Notes: generated from the sequence alone by a model not told the origin. DNA of 64,000 nt from Bacteroidales bacterium (GCA_017479385.1 JAFVCE010000014.1:1-64000); one strand, 5' to 3'; positions 20,201 through 25,395 are shown, counted from the stretch's first letter. Translations and numbers: made by a program.

Positions 20201-21957
20201 AAGGTGCAACGTTCAAAATTGGTACCTGTAACGAGAACTGCGCCTCCATAATAGGCTGTGTTGTTGGTAAAACTGCAGTCCTCGAAGGTTATGACGTTGT
20301 TACCATACTGTGATGATAGGGCTGCACCTTCTTGTAGGTTATTTGTGGAGTCGCAATAGCCATTTGTCAGTGTCAGGCCAGTGATGGTGGTGGTTTCGTA
20401 GAATGTTGTGTTGACCATCATAACGCGGCGCCTGTTTTGGCCGTCAAGCACGGTGGGGTGTTGTTTGGGGTTGGCTTGGCTGAGTTGGGTGTTGCCCACC
20501 TCGAAGCCACCGTGGATGCTTACCCCATCGACGAGTTGGAACGCAGAGGTCTGTGTGGTGTCGCCATAGTAGGTGCCTTCGGCCACCCAAATTTCGGGTG
20601 CAAAGCCGTAGTTGTTCTTGATGTCTTGAGCCATGACGAGGGCGCGTGCAGGGTCGTCGAGAGCGGTGGCCCACGACGAGCCGTTGCCGTTGGGCTGGCC
20701 ATCGGTTTTGACGTAGATGCGCTCGGTGTAGCGCAGCCCGGTGGTGGCCTCGAAGGTAGAATACTTCAGCTGCGCGGATTCACAAATGCGGGTTACCGCG
20801 ATGGTGTAGGTGGTAAATGGACGCAGGCCAACGAAGGTTACTGGCGACTGCACATTATAATTATATAAGGTGTCGCCATTGCCGATAATCATTGCTGCGT
20901 AGAGGGCTGAGTCTTGATATGATTCCCAGCCAATAGAGAGGCTCGTGGTGTCTCGCTGCACCACGTGTAAACCACTCGGGGCGCGGCAGGACGAGCAATC
21001 TACATTTATCTCGCTCAGTATAGCACCTTCTTGGAAGTTGCTCATATTGCTTTGACTTAACACCTCTTCTTCAAACGGGTTGTAGATGATGAAACTGCAC
21101 TCGTTGTCGTAGCTGCCTTTATGCCACACAAAGCTGAGCGAGCGGTCTTGGCAATAGCTGAAGTATTGAGTCTGGGCACTGCCACTGCTTACAGTGAGGT
21201 TGGCCACCTCGGTGCCGTCGGCTGCAACGACACTAATCGAGGCGCCGTTCCATCCGTCGCCATACGAGTCGGTCATCATCACAGTGAACCGGCAGAGGTT
21301 GCCGCTCTCGAGGTCGCAGCTGGAAGAGTCTTCGGGCTGCAAAATAGGCGACGAGTTTGGCGGCAAGACTGGAATGATTTGGTCGTTCCAGACATAATTA
21401 TATGCTAAATATGTCGAATCATTATATACGAATTCAGTAGTATCTACAACGGTACCCGCCGCCTGATTTCCAAACTTGACGAAGTCGCCGTTATGGAGTG
21501 CCGACTGGCCCATAACATCCATATTACCATTGATGGCATACATCCAATAGGTATTGGCCCCACCGGTAAGCGTGTAGCCACTCTCGGTATAGGTGATGTT
21601 CGCAATATAGCTTTCACTGCCGCTATACGACAATCGATTGTCGGCATCTGCAATTGCGCCAATCATAGACATCAGGGTAGTGGTCGAATCGTCGAAACGA
21701 TAGCCCCAAGCCAGGGCTACCCCTTCCCAGTTAATGGCCATGATGGCGTAGTTGCTACCCTCGCCCACCCAATATTGGATTTGAGACGAGTCTATCGTTG
21801 CCCCGAGGTAGTCGCCCTGCTGGGCAGAGGCTACGGGCAATTTTGCTGGTGGTGGAGTGACGGCCATCGCCGAAGCCCCGATACCAAACACTGCGGCCAG
21901 CAATAGCCAAAGCCTGCAGGCCGTACGAAAGGTTTTTTTAGTAGTTTTACCTGTCAT
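5212..21957 (-). CDS. Giant secreted adhesin-like protein (beta-helix, FN3, CARDB, IPT)
   Basis: 5581 residues in one uninterrupted frame. An N-terminal signal peptide (about residues 1-34; LWLLLAAVFGIGASAMA) is followed by a W-V-G-E-G-S...W-G-Y-R-F module (45-205) and a D-S-Y-G-D-G-W-N-G module (215-330). Seven choice-of-anchor-Q-type right-handed beta-helix modules begin near residues 414, 789, 1150, 1897, 2276, 3042 and 3427. Each opens with YV...GTSW.NA and contains NNTA..YGGG rungs and a VVWGN strand. Fibronectin-III modules separate groups of them. Ten CARDB-like repeats (P-D-L-V-V...N-x-G) occupy about 3990-5270, then an uncharacterised domain, an IPT/TIG-like domain (about 5388-5475) and a final beta domain. 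No type IX C-terminal sorting signal is evident; the chain ends TTKRVR. Probably a cell-surface or secreted adhesive/structural protein; ligand unknown. First gene of a likely four-gene operon. Confidence 0.92.
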   Translation of the reverse strand: MTGKTTKKTFRTACRLWLLLAAVFGIGASAMAVTPPPAKLPVASAQQGDYLGATIDSSQIQYWVGEGSNYAIMAINWEGVALAWGYRFDDSTTTLMSMIGAIADADNRLSYSGSESYIANITYTESGYTLTGGANTYWMYAINGNMDVMGQSALHNGDFVKFGNQAAGTVVDTTEFVYNDSTYLAYNYVWNDQIIPVLPPNSSPILQPEDSSSCDLESGNLCRFTVMMTDSYGDGWNGASISVVAADGTEVANLTVSSGSAQTQYFSYCQDRSLSFVWHKGSYDNECSFIIYNPFEEEVLSQSNMSNFQEGAILSEINVDCSSCRAPSGLHVVQRDTTSLSIGWESYQDSALYAAMIIGNGDTLYNYNVQSPVTFVGLRPFTTYTIAVTRICESAQLKYSTFEATTGLRYTERIYVKTDGQPNGNGSSWATALDDPARALVMAQDIKNNYGFAPEIWVAEGTYYGDTTQTSAFQLVDGVSIHGGFEVGNTQLSQANPKQHPTVLDGQNRRRVMMVNTTFYETTTITGLTLTNGYCDSTNNLQEGAALSSQYGNNVITFEDCSFTNNTAYYGGAVLVTGTNFERCTFEGNTAARSGGAVYAWGGTFKDCLIANNTAQYGGGVYNDGRAEYNYTGGTFINCDIVANLALQEAGGSYGSGQGGTYINCVLHGNKVGLTSNQVAGNSTFSYCAIEGLAPAAGCIPLSADNDGDNMFCPRFVQPSAGAGADYATGNYQLMEGSVLVGTGSTDEQLLSELDLSGNTRVQQGRVEMGCYESPYEATNIVIPQYVGGIIYVDAQATGDGSGTSWQNAINSLSLALNIAPMAEGVNQIWVARGTYTADDTTAETAFYAIDGVSLYGGFAPGDTSIATRNLAQNQTILSGNNRQAILSQFYPFAKPTVVNGFSFMYGHNEKTGGATGGAVNMNTGLTIEQCTFSYNTANYGSAIRANGGTVSRCVLTNNYATYSGTIYAEGGFRIENSLVANNTAQYSAGLYVYNGENNDNSIIAYSTDFVQNITTESSYGAVRNTSLYNCVVWGNRQSDSSQVVSTIYNCNVVGSAIEDDGSGNNYGIQLSSSNTGDAMASPRFVNPSNGVGAGYEAGNFALAEGSILIGRGNNSAVVGQYDLAGSTRVQQGLVDIGCYESPYTAVSPFQNNPVYVSAQATGEGNGTSWDNAFTDPSQVLEMARIYGIDSTLDVWVAEGTYYGDTNADNAFNLVEGVNLIGGFAVGATQASQANPDQHPTVLSGQNQRGVLYKDNSNNSSPILVRGFNITGGNKCGNGMGAYIAGNVTLDKCYIYNNATSPRCSNGWGVAVYADGAKVSNCVIEGNGSLSSNIRSDVYISNGGRLLHSKIINNRGEYALITSYSLAEGNLIEHNTSTYDNVQLQSGSSFVGNTVANNIGGGITANGNVEIYNSVVWGNRTQSGEVTGIGGNSYTSAGIATDGYYYDSTSASYIRLSTLNEGSDNDNYPMFADPDGQGDYTLMSGSALIDAGDTSIAYLLDTDLEGKPRQKFERVDIGCYELDQFDACPRLRGLQVVSVTDNSAYVTFSYTGQEEPAAYQLFIVHDGDTVSQLNITATHTFVQDLEPQTEYTVLVRSVCENAVGKFATTTFTTRQRNIGDCQAVVTIGTGTGTTSYLPTQIYYCSSYTQQIFTADEMGNAPMRIDTVSFQYFFNSTQQRNVTLFLAHVSDSTFETEEFKPSTDFQQVYSNSQYIFSSQYDGNWCPIVLQEPFEYNGVDNLLVVMLDNNTDYLSSSDKFYTTPTDRPMAAYIYADGQTYDPANPPSYANILNYRSNVRFGGECLAVDTGDCHRPNVVVTSVTANSATLDFLASEGYEAQLRNVTAGEPFATATIAQTPITISGLPQITTYELRMRNRCDGDSSAWTTVRFSTLPSDSPVVYVKPQATGIADGSSWENATSDIAYAQTVATARLNTYGQAAQVWVAAGTYYGDTISPATTTSAFVIKPSVNVYGGFAGTETSLSQRDPKANPTILNGRSQRTVLSQSVNFTAQTAATWDGFTIANGYAYNNSTASGVNLRHYATLSNCVVTDNSSQNNNAYVVRVLGSSYNDYYDDSLQTYRYDCTARLDRVSIINNSGQYALYLEYATITNSLIANNNLTSSVINVYGSGEVNGVTVARNIYNSYVISRNFGTVINSVVWGNASISRQQFSNNENVFYSAVEGGLRGKGNIGLSSDNSGQLLSPAFVNPTTTAGYDSLGTADYRLASTSVCIGRGYNPAAYGTADLDGNNRLQNDALDLGAYESAYEIVPLPQYTDSVVYVAEGGRGSMDGTSWQNAMPDPDQALTMAASLGVPQVWVAAGTYYGDTTGLNAFTAKDGVDLLGGFSGQGTERNPALYATILDGRNQRRVLNQPATFEELTTWDGVTLTNGFPIYNSDFGAQVGAAAYLSGNFTLSNSTVCYNGQQASGSYIRGGAIVINGSETVNIVNCDIHHNGNTNTYSGGAIYTSNTTNVVNSHLHHNTGSNGGAIYVNSNTRIYNTLIDHNTSTSNGAAIYAASYVYLYNSTVVQNEVRINSNSYNGGIHANSANYINMYNTVVWGNRGTNGGVDNITNYYDSRLHASAIEGVVSDSIITLATENLAADPDKAYPAFVDPDNGDYRLHPSSALINRGYNPCLSQDNISLDFDLGGLDRLFDSTVDIGAYEYHGEQYCLTPSGLTASSLTENSAYLGWSSLGNYSPQTVVVTIADQQGNTQQSLTVNGANAGTFVTGLEPNTTYTATIVGLCADGNQGQQSPEVTFRTARGCDRYTEYGGAGNYTNGQYVPFGANYYYSFSQQLYEPSEVGSTPRLLTGLSFRLNSNTGSNTSSPHLKIYLGSTSRSNFYPGDSTLTSDEMTLVFDGEATFHQNDSGNWCYVPFDSNFYYNGQSNLVVATLANTYDSPTLYFATNSKYYSVAYGYNSSEPYSFGNRMRTSTTSYRADIRLHELCVPNACGTVNIVLAEADTLGATFAIGSPSVDGLEMDIRNLDATDSVWVNIGLTSTQPRIEGLAYNTNYEVRLRRICGDTAYSDYRYLDFRTLPSASPIVYVAPVAQGRADGTSWDNAMADLNRATATAEDRATTYGEPAQVWVAAGTYFGYTSGENAFVMRPGVKVYGGFLGNETDLAQRQRGLYPSILDGNNQRRVLYQSNSYTSATAALWDGFTIQNGRSSGGGGVYMREGSTLSNCSVLNNYSSSYGGGVYAYGNTYSSHYEQDSLGNNVLFYDFATRIVNCRIEGNSNNYYNGGGIYARYAEVTNCLVANNTSLSNGGGIYSDYAMITSTTVVANTASNYSGIGGGSTVASTNNVVWGNVNTGSNNNSYQTTINNLTYSAVSGPSGTLGSTNILLASTNSGSPYSPRFVMPSGGAGNQYAGGNWQPAEGSVLVGYGNNASLTQPTDLDGNARVQQGTVDMGCYESPYQPVTLPTYGNVVYVMAEGRGLMDGTSWQNAMPSLQDAIDIASQQGNLQVWVAEGTYFGDDMNQNAFTARSGVNVYGGFAGTEDSLSERQLGLHPSVLDGQRVQRVLYASVNTNTRWDGFTIQNGSAESGAGVYSGNGYFTLANSEVRNNAATSSGYGGGIRCYNNYNYIYNCLFEGNSATYGGACSGNANIYNSRFTSNSATRGGALYTSTVSLYNCIIDHNSASTYGGGIYSNSNSITIEGCDIVQNSCGQYGGGIYFYYGTAIINNSIVWGNKVDYYVNNLYRYSGSVTFNYSAIEQMDELSNYTFGEGCVSLASANDGTNLSFNYVRFMDPTHSDYHLHPTSNLVDAGSNDLATSTTDFDGAERIFGNSVDMGAYESSEQNDCPAVTGLEASNITATSALLTWSATGSNRYMVQIAQEGDSQWDTISTTDTALTVTNLGFNRTYTVRVRTLCSDGTSSFYSIPISFATECDPTTLDTLSNFTSLTPANNTVVYDRKVNFAWSSLPEATSYDLYVWPSTTTQPSTPSVKGLVLPQLSNYSLPAYDYGVEYNWRVVAWNECVSKSSEVYLLRANDLPNLHVSAVTNSSPVANQQMTVTWTVTNDGTGNTPPGSTWNDYIWISTVDGVGGGFWYGVEETLLATVPNLSSLEAGESYTNTTTVTIPRDYIGGYYLFVFTDQYAAVNIDYSPTGGTTAPDPYTPSASGSPYPYLRSQTTSYPGNFIHSQVQESRTSENLEESDNFFYRVLTILPPPSPDLAVTHISHPTNIFSGNELQVQWTVANQGDAAAIGRWTDAVYLQSGMGDTLNHTTAKLMATLNRTDTVAPNGEYQASASFIVPVDYMGQYTVFVETDYRNNIYESIFEQNNSSASEQKLNITLTPPPDLQVTAIEAPAQAAPGEQVEISYTVSNFGATATVANMWTDVVYLSRTTTIDDNSILATTITHRGNLAADSSYTRTISLTAPDRTSGEWHIIVRTDANNDVFEYTFEDNNTSLSQQVLTIVVPDLVVEQLIMADSVASPGQQFELTYTVANRGLGATSSTWIDAVYVTPSTIFSSQQAVQLHASRRSNMLNPDSSYTATLVFDLPTNLTGTHSLWLRTDNDDRIFEDGAESNNLTSAPNRLHIALPNLVVTDVKVADTVSLADSTLTLSWTTRNIGAGSLIGRSFTEVVTIGGQQVYAVNVKGLTLASGDSLVRRATVSLPCQNSATLNLRVVTDNANDVIESVETDNSTAPATTVNLIAPDLAVAVVEAPDTLWSGKPATFSWVVTNRGQAPIVARSMTDRAYLANNTVSYTAINLVDQYERLVTLAPGQSDTVSRTITLPNGISGTYYLHVVTNYGQTLCEGQNTELNTTLTHPLHVRLSPYPDLVAGDIELPTEINIGEFVTLNYTITNNGTGDLEQGSFNNRFYYSTSPAIYNQKNLLGTQRLTLDLAVGESSEQQASFVVPTSLSAGNYYVWAVTDVDNEIYEHTGESNNSTHSSVVNVKQYQLDIEAAALAGPTQVEWGQRATYTLTVANNSAVPTLAATWADEVYISDDEVLHPTDQRLVMAEHRTPLLADSSYTLTFSATIPMGTPSEAYLIAVVDKNNANPDIDRTNNLYVLPISVSSVPTADLELSQFSLVGGDTITAGQPALAAYTVTNISSQPVEAASWSDKLYLATNASAGNGTEIGSYARRNITLNQGESYTDTVEFTVPLPNEGGFNLVVKANAALGFYETTTDNNTALAQVSVILPPPGDLVVQTIDVDDSVVSGSTVNASWRVVNVGANTLSGSGLRSLVYVSADTIFDPADKLLGSVETGYISLANGQSVAQRLSARISGLPQGNYYLIVKTNVRNSFNEVDRTNNTSASTLPFHVSIRTLEWDTPTADTLRNNLASDFILNVGDNRGETALLTLESADSLLGAVNMLYVSHNNIGDNLNYTYSTIGQYTANPELYIPSTQAGYYGVNVYGSTPVASAEQQATLTARVIPFELRQASPSTGGVSGPVTLELIGSRFRPDMQVYLSRGADTLRPDTLIYDGYYRSYATFNLVGADTGFYDLGVVNYCEGEAMLARAFHAVAGAPDGLQYNLVFPNSPRPNRNIVMMLEFGNTGNTDLSGVVLEIESIGGSWISLTPDGIANQAVKLQVPLTIEGEPEGLLRPGSYGTISIYGYTSGTLVFTTKRVR

Positions 21958-22290
21958 AATTTATCGTTTTTATATTATTATTTTCTGAATAAAAAATTGC
22001 TACAAAAATAATAAATAAATTTGGTAAAAAAGTTAAAAGCGGCAGATAATTTATAAAAAAATTCAAAAATATCTGTTTCTTAAACAGTTATAATACAGAT
22101 ATTTATTTATCGAGTATCGTTTTTTGCGACGATTTTTTATTTTTTCTACCTTCGCCGCGCAAATATTGGGGGGGGGTAGAATAGGGGTATTTTTCGCCTA
22201 TTTTTGGGCCATTTTCGGGCGTTTTGCTTGAGCCTGTTTTTGGCCTTGTTTTTGGCTTTTATTTTTGCTTTTTTTTTACCTATTTTTGGG
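21958..22290. other. Gene-free spacer: promoter region and low-complexity T-rich tract
   Basis: 333 bp between the giant gene's start and the rluA-type gene's stop. The half next to the giant gene is very AT-rich and holds its likely promoter. The half next to rluA has a run of nine G at 22168-22176 and a T-rich low-complexity stretch at about 22195-22290 with repeated TTTTTGG words. No convincing coding sequence is seen; the lysine-rich open frame there is a composition artefact. Confidence 0.6.
22003..22010 (-). promoter_or_regulatory. Putative -7 element for the giant-protein operon
   Basis: The minus strand reads TATTTTTG, a match to the Bacteroidota consensus TAnnTTTG, leaving a leader of about 42 nt before the ATG at 21957. 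The surroundings are AT-rich, so a chance match is possible. Confidence 0.4.
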
Positions 22291-23160
22291 TCAAATTTCG
22301 AGCAACTTGTCGAACTCGGCCGGCGCTGGCGAGGCAAAGCTCATCTTCTTGCCGGTAACGGGGTGGGTAAAGCCCAAGCGCGCTGCGTGGAGGCAAAGCC
22401 TCTTCACTGGCGAGAGGTCTTCGGCATAGCCATACATTGGGTCGTGAACCACGGGGTGCCCCAACGCGCGGCAATGGACGCGAATTTGGTTGCGCCTACC
22501 GGTGTCGAGTCTGAACTCTACCAGCGAGTAGCGCCGCGAGGTGTTCATGGTTCGGTAGTGGGTGGTAGCCTCTTTGCCGCCATTGTCGGTTGGCGACGAA
22601 AGCACGCAGAACTCGCCGTCGGTGAGCCACGAGGTATAAGTTCCCTGCGGTGGGTCGAGTTTTCCCCACACCACGGCCAGGTAGGCGCGGTCGTAGACGG
22701 TGCTCTTCCAGTCCAGTTCGAAAGCGCGTGCCACCTCCTTGCTTTTGGCCACGAGCAGCAGGCCCGAGGTGTCGCGGTCGAGGCGGTGAACCACGTGGGC
22801 GTGCCAACGCTCGCCTCGCCGTTCGGCACTACGGTTCAGCTCGCCGATGACGGTGGTGTCGCGCGGGTCGCGGCTGTTGGTGAGCAAGCCAGAACTTTTG
22901 TCGACCACCAGCAGATGGCGGTCTTCGTAAACCACCTCCATCCCTCGGGGTTTTTGGCGCTCGCGTTGGTTTTGGCGCGTAATTGTGACGACGTTGCCGG
23001 GCTTGAGCGGATGGTCGTGGCGGGTGGCACGGCGGCCGTCGACCTCGACGCTGTGGGCCAATATCTCTTTGAGCGAGGTTCGCGAGGTGTTGGGCAACTG
23101 CTCGGCAAGGAATTGGAGCAGTGTTGTGGGCTTATCGACAGTGAATTGGCTTACTTTCAT
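22291..23160 (-). CDS. RluA-family pseudouridine synthase
   Basis: 289 residues. It isomerises uridine to pseudouridine in structured RNA (23S rRNA or tRNA for this family). The N-terminal part (about 1-65; LAHSVEVDGRRATRHDHPLKPGN) is an S4-like RNA-binding domain. The catalytic motif H-R-L-D-R-D-T-S-G-L-L-L, with its essential aspartate, lies near residue 125, followed by the family's R-Y-S-L-V-E-F-x-L-x-T-G-R-x-x-Q-I-R-V-H block. This fits RluD/RluC-like enzymes, but the RNA target cannot be assigned from sequence. It is the last gene after nadA, tfoX-like and ybaK-like, separated from the latter by 58 nt that contain a parS-like palindrome. Confidence 0.93.
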   Translation of the reverse strand: MKVSQFTVDKPTTLLQFLAEQLPNTSRTSLKEILAHSVEVDGRRATRHDHPLKPGNVVTITRQNQRERQKPRGMEVVYEDRHLLVVDKSSGLLTNSRDPRDTTVIGELNRSAERRGERWHAHVVHRLDRDTSGLLLVAKSKEVARAFELDWKSTVYDRAYLAVVWGKLDPPQGTYTSWLTDGEFCVLSSPTDNGGKEATTHYRTMNTSRRYSLVEFRLDTGRRNQIRVHCRALGHPVVHDPMYGYAEDLSPVKRLCLHAARLGFTHPVTGKKMSFASPAPAEFDKLLEI

Positions 23161-23173
23161 CGGCTTTGAAGTG

Positions 23174-23193
23174 AATGTTCCACGTGGAACATT
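23174..23193. promoter_or_regulatory. parS-like palindrome (site 1)
   Basis: A perfect 20-bp palindrome with core TGTTCCACGTGGAACA in the spacer upstream of the rluA-type gene. It closely resembles the ParB/Spo0J site TGTTTCACGTGAAACA. Two related sites lie at 36887-36900 and 38986-39001. Confidence 0.75.
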
Positions 23194-23218
23194 TTTTTAG
23201 AGGGTTATTAACAATATT

Positions 23219-23710
23219 TTAGTATAAATCAACAACTTCGAACGGTACACCAAGCTCGTTTACAAACTTTATCATGTCGCTGCTGTTAATAACGAGCGAG
23301 GCTCGGTTGTCGTTTGGGTGGAAACTAACCTTACTGGCTTTGAGCAGGTTACGGTCTACGAAAAGCGTCACCTCGTGGTTGGGGTCGTTAACCAGGGCAA
23401 AGAGCGACACGCTGCCAGGCTTCACCCCTAAGTGACGCTCAAGCCTCTCGGGGCTGGCAAAGCTGAGTTTGCCCTGGCGCAGGCGTCGCTCCATGTCGTG
23501 TATATCCATCGGCGGACGCGAATCCATCACCACCAAATAGTGGCGGTTGCCTTTGTGGTTGCGAAAAAAGAGGTTCTTACACAGCGTTGTCCCTTCGCCG
23601 CGATAGAATTGAGCTGCTATCTCGATTGTGGGGGTCTCGGGGTGCTCGTAGTAGTCGAAAGCGATACCCATTCGCTGCAGGGCTTCGTAGACTTGTGGTT
23701 GACCAATCAT
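23219..23710 (-). CDS. YbaK/ProX-type prolyl-tRNA deacylase
   Basis: 163 residues, the usual length for free-standing YbaK/EbsC-fold editing proteins. They hydrolyse mischarged aminoacyl-tRNA in trans, typically Ala- or Cys-tRNAPro. Supporting motifs are KNLFFRNHKGNRHYLVVMD, L-S-F-A-S-x-E-R-L, L-G-V-K-P-G-S-V-S-L-F-A-L-V-N-D, and F-H-P-N-D-N-x-A-S-L-V-I near the end, which are characteristic of the ProX/PrdX branch. The start follows the TfoX-like stop by two bases, so the two are probably translationally linked. Which misacylated tRNA it edits cannot be read from the sequence. Confidence 0.88.
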   Translation of the reverse strand: MIGQPQVYEALQRMGIAFDYYEHPETPTIEIAAQFYRGEGTTLCKNLFFRNHKGNRHYLVVMDSRPPMDIHDMERRLRQGKLSFASPERLERHLGVKPGSVSLFALVNDPNHEVTLFVDRNLLKASKVSFHPNDNRASLVINSSDMIKFVNELGVPFEVVDLY

Positions 23711-23712
23711 GA

Positions 23713-24039
23713 CTATTTTACCTTCTTCTTTTTCGGACGGGGCATAGGCAACTCTGCACAGCTGGTGCGCACCAACTTGGCAAGGTAGTCGGCATCGTCC
23801 ACATCGGCTATATAGAAGCAGGGTTTGGCTCCATCATAGGGCGGGCGCATATCCACTTCGCACAATAGGTTGCGCGCTCCTTCGGTGGGCTTGAGGTAGA
23901 AGCCGTTGTCGCTCACCAATCCGAAAGGCTTGCCATCGCAGTAGAGGGTGTAGTCGCCAAACATCTTGCGCGCCGACACATCGCCTGCCCCGCTGCATTG
24001 GTCTACTATGTATTGTACCAAATCGGGGTTACTTGCCAT
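23713..24039 (-). CDS. TfoX/Sxy N-terminal domain protein
   Basis: 108 residues matching only the TfoX N-terminal domain: S-A-R-K-M-F-G-D-Y-T-L-Y-C-D-G-K-P-F-G-L-V, then Y-L-K-P-T-E and P-P-Y-D-G-A-K-P. The C-terminal TfoX domain is absent, and the chain ends in a lysine-rich tail (PRPKKKKVK). In gammaproteobacteria full TfoX controls competence genes; stand-alone N-domain proteins like this are common in Bacteroidota and their function is unknown. It starts 19 nt after nadA and is 2 nt from the ybaK-like gene, so it is in the same transcription unit. Confidence 0.85.
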   Translation of the reverse strand: MASNPDLVQYIVDQCSGAGDVSARKMFGDYTLYCDGKPFGLVSDNGFYLKPTEGARNLLCEVDMRPPYDGAKPCFYIADVDDADYLAKLVRTSCAELPMPRPKKKKVK

Positions 24040-24058
24040 ATTGATACTCTCCCCTACT

Positions 24059-25006
24059 CTATTTTATTATACCTAATTCTCGGCTCATGTCGAGCATTCT
24101 CACAATGGGGCGTTTTGCAGCCTCTATCAGATCGGCCGACATGGTGAGCTCTGGCTGCTCGTCGCGCAAGCAGCGATAGAGTTTTTCGAGGGTGTTGAGT
24201 TTCATGTGTGCACACTCGTCGCAGGCGCAGTGGCGACCATCGCCGAGGGTTAAAAATTCCTTGTCGGGGCAAAGTTGGCGCATTTGGTGGAGTATACCGT
24301 TCTCTGTAGCAACGATTATTCGATGTTGGGGCGAGCTTGATACGTAGTTGAGCATAGCCTTGGTAGACCCCACGAAGTCGGCCACCTTGAGCAGGGCAGC
24401 GTTACACTCGGGGTGAGCCACCACTGGGGCGTCGGGGTACTGGCTTTTGAGGCGCATAACGGCTTCGGCCTCCATGGCATCGTGAACTTCGCACACTCCG
24501 TTCCATAGCACCATCTGCCGACCGGTGACGGCGTTGATGTACGAGCCGAGGTTGCGGTCGGGCGCAAAGACAATAGGTTCGTCGGCGGGGAGCGAGCGCA
24601 CTATCTGCTCGGCGTTGCCGGATGTACAGATTATGTCGGACAGGGCTTTGACCGCAGCCGAGCAGTTGACGTAGGATATTACCGTGTGGCCTGGGTGCTG
24701 TTCGAGGAAGCGCTCAAAGTCGTCGGCCTTGCAGCTGTCGGCCAGCGAGCAGCCTGCCTCCATATCGGGCAACAGCACCTTGCAACGCGGATTGAGAATT
24801 TTGGCCGTCTCGGCCATGAAGTGTACGCCGCAGAAGACTATGATGTCGGCCTCGACACCCTGGGCTTTTTGAGCCAGCGCCAAGCTATCGCCAACATAGT
24901 CGGAGAGTTCTTGAATTTCGTCGCGCTGGTAGTAGTGGCCCAGTATGACGGCATTTTTCTCTTTTTTAAGCCTCAATATTTCGTTTTTCAGTTCTTGGTT
25001 AGTCAT
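24059..25006 (-). CDS. nadA: Quinolinate synthase NadA
   Basis: 315 residues. It condenses iminoaspartate with dihydroxyacetone phosphate to quinolinate in de novo NAD synthesis, using a [4Fe-4S] cluster. Visible signatures are N-A-V-I-L-G-H-Y-Y-Q near the N-terminus, FCGVHFMAETAKILNP with a cluster-type cysteine, DMEAGCSLADSC, the A-T-E-N-G-I-L-H-Q-M block and a C-terminal CACDECAHMK. Length and motif order fit the short NadA type. No nadB or nadC is adjacent. It is the first gene of the minus-strand unit nadA-tfoX-ybaK-(rluA). A -7 element about 27 nt upstream fits its own promoter, divergent from rpiB. Confidence 0.96.
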   Translation of the reverse strand: MTNQELKNEILRLKKEKNAVILGHYYQRDEIQELSDYVGDSLALAQKAQGVEADIIVFCGVHFMAETAKILNPRCKVLLPDMEAGCSLADSCKADDFERFLEQHPGHTVISYVNCSAAVKALSDIICTSGNAEQIVRSLPADEPIVFAPDRNLGSYINAVTGRQMVLWNGVCEVHDAMEAEAVMRLKSQYPDAPVVAHPECNAALLKVADFVGSTKAMLNYVSSSPQHRIIVATENGILHQMRQLCPDKEFLTLGDGRHCACDECAHMKLNTLEKLYRCLRDEQPELTMSADLIEAAKRPIVRMLDMSRELGIIK

Positions 25007-25032
25007 GTTGAAAACGCGTTTTTTTCGAATTG

Positions 25033-25040
25033 CAAAATTA
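25033..25040 (-). promoter_or_regulatory. Putative -7 element of nadA
   Basis: The minus strand reads TAATTTTG (TAnnTTTG), giving a leader of about 23 nt before the nadA ATG. Confidence 0.5.
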
Positions 25041-25369
25041 CTAAAAATAAATGAATCTTTTGCCGCGTCAGCAAAAAAATAAAAAAAATCTTTTTAATTA
25101 AAAAACCTTTTCTTTTTATTTTTTATGCTTGTCAATTTTGTTGATAAAGGTTTTAGTTAGCTGAAAAACAACACTATACGGCCAAATATTGGCGTTGAAA
25201 ACGTCTTATTATTTTCTGAAAAATCGGGGTTTTTCAACAACTTCGAGGTGTTTGAATCTTGTCAACAAAAATATAAACATTTTGTTATTCGAACTTTCAA
25301 CAATGGTTTCAACAAAAGTTGTTGGTAACTTTTAATCGGCCAAAAAACTGTCATTTCTCGAAAAAATGT

Positions 25370-25377
25370 TATCTTTG
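25370..25377 (+). promoter_or_regulatory. Putative -7 element of rpiB
   Basis: TATCTTTG is a perfect match to TAnnTTTG, 18 nt before the rpiB ATG at 25396. Confidence 0.55.
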
Positions 25378-25395
25378 CCAAAAATTTAGAAACCT

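Larger units (their letters stand above)
25007..25395. other. AT-rich divergent spacer with clustered TTNTCAACAA words (possible origin)
   Basis: 389 bp between nadA and rpiB with long A/T runs. Related words lie at 25138-25147 (inverted, TTATCAACAA), 25231-25240 (TTTTCAACAA), 25259-25268 (TTGTCAACAA), 25294-25303 (CTTTCAACAA) and 25306-25315 (GTTTCAACAA), with a weaker inverted copy near 25192-25202. TTATCAACA differs from the DnaA box TTATCCACA at one position. With parS-like sites 2 to 14 kb away, this could be part of oriC. Promoters for both flanking genes are also here. Confidence 0.4.

Noticed and set aside
22146-22337. Short lysine/arginine-rich minus open frame
   Set aside because: It comes from the T-rich low-complexity tract and overlaps the start of the rluA-type gene's end; no family or start context supports it.
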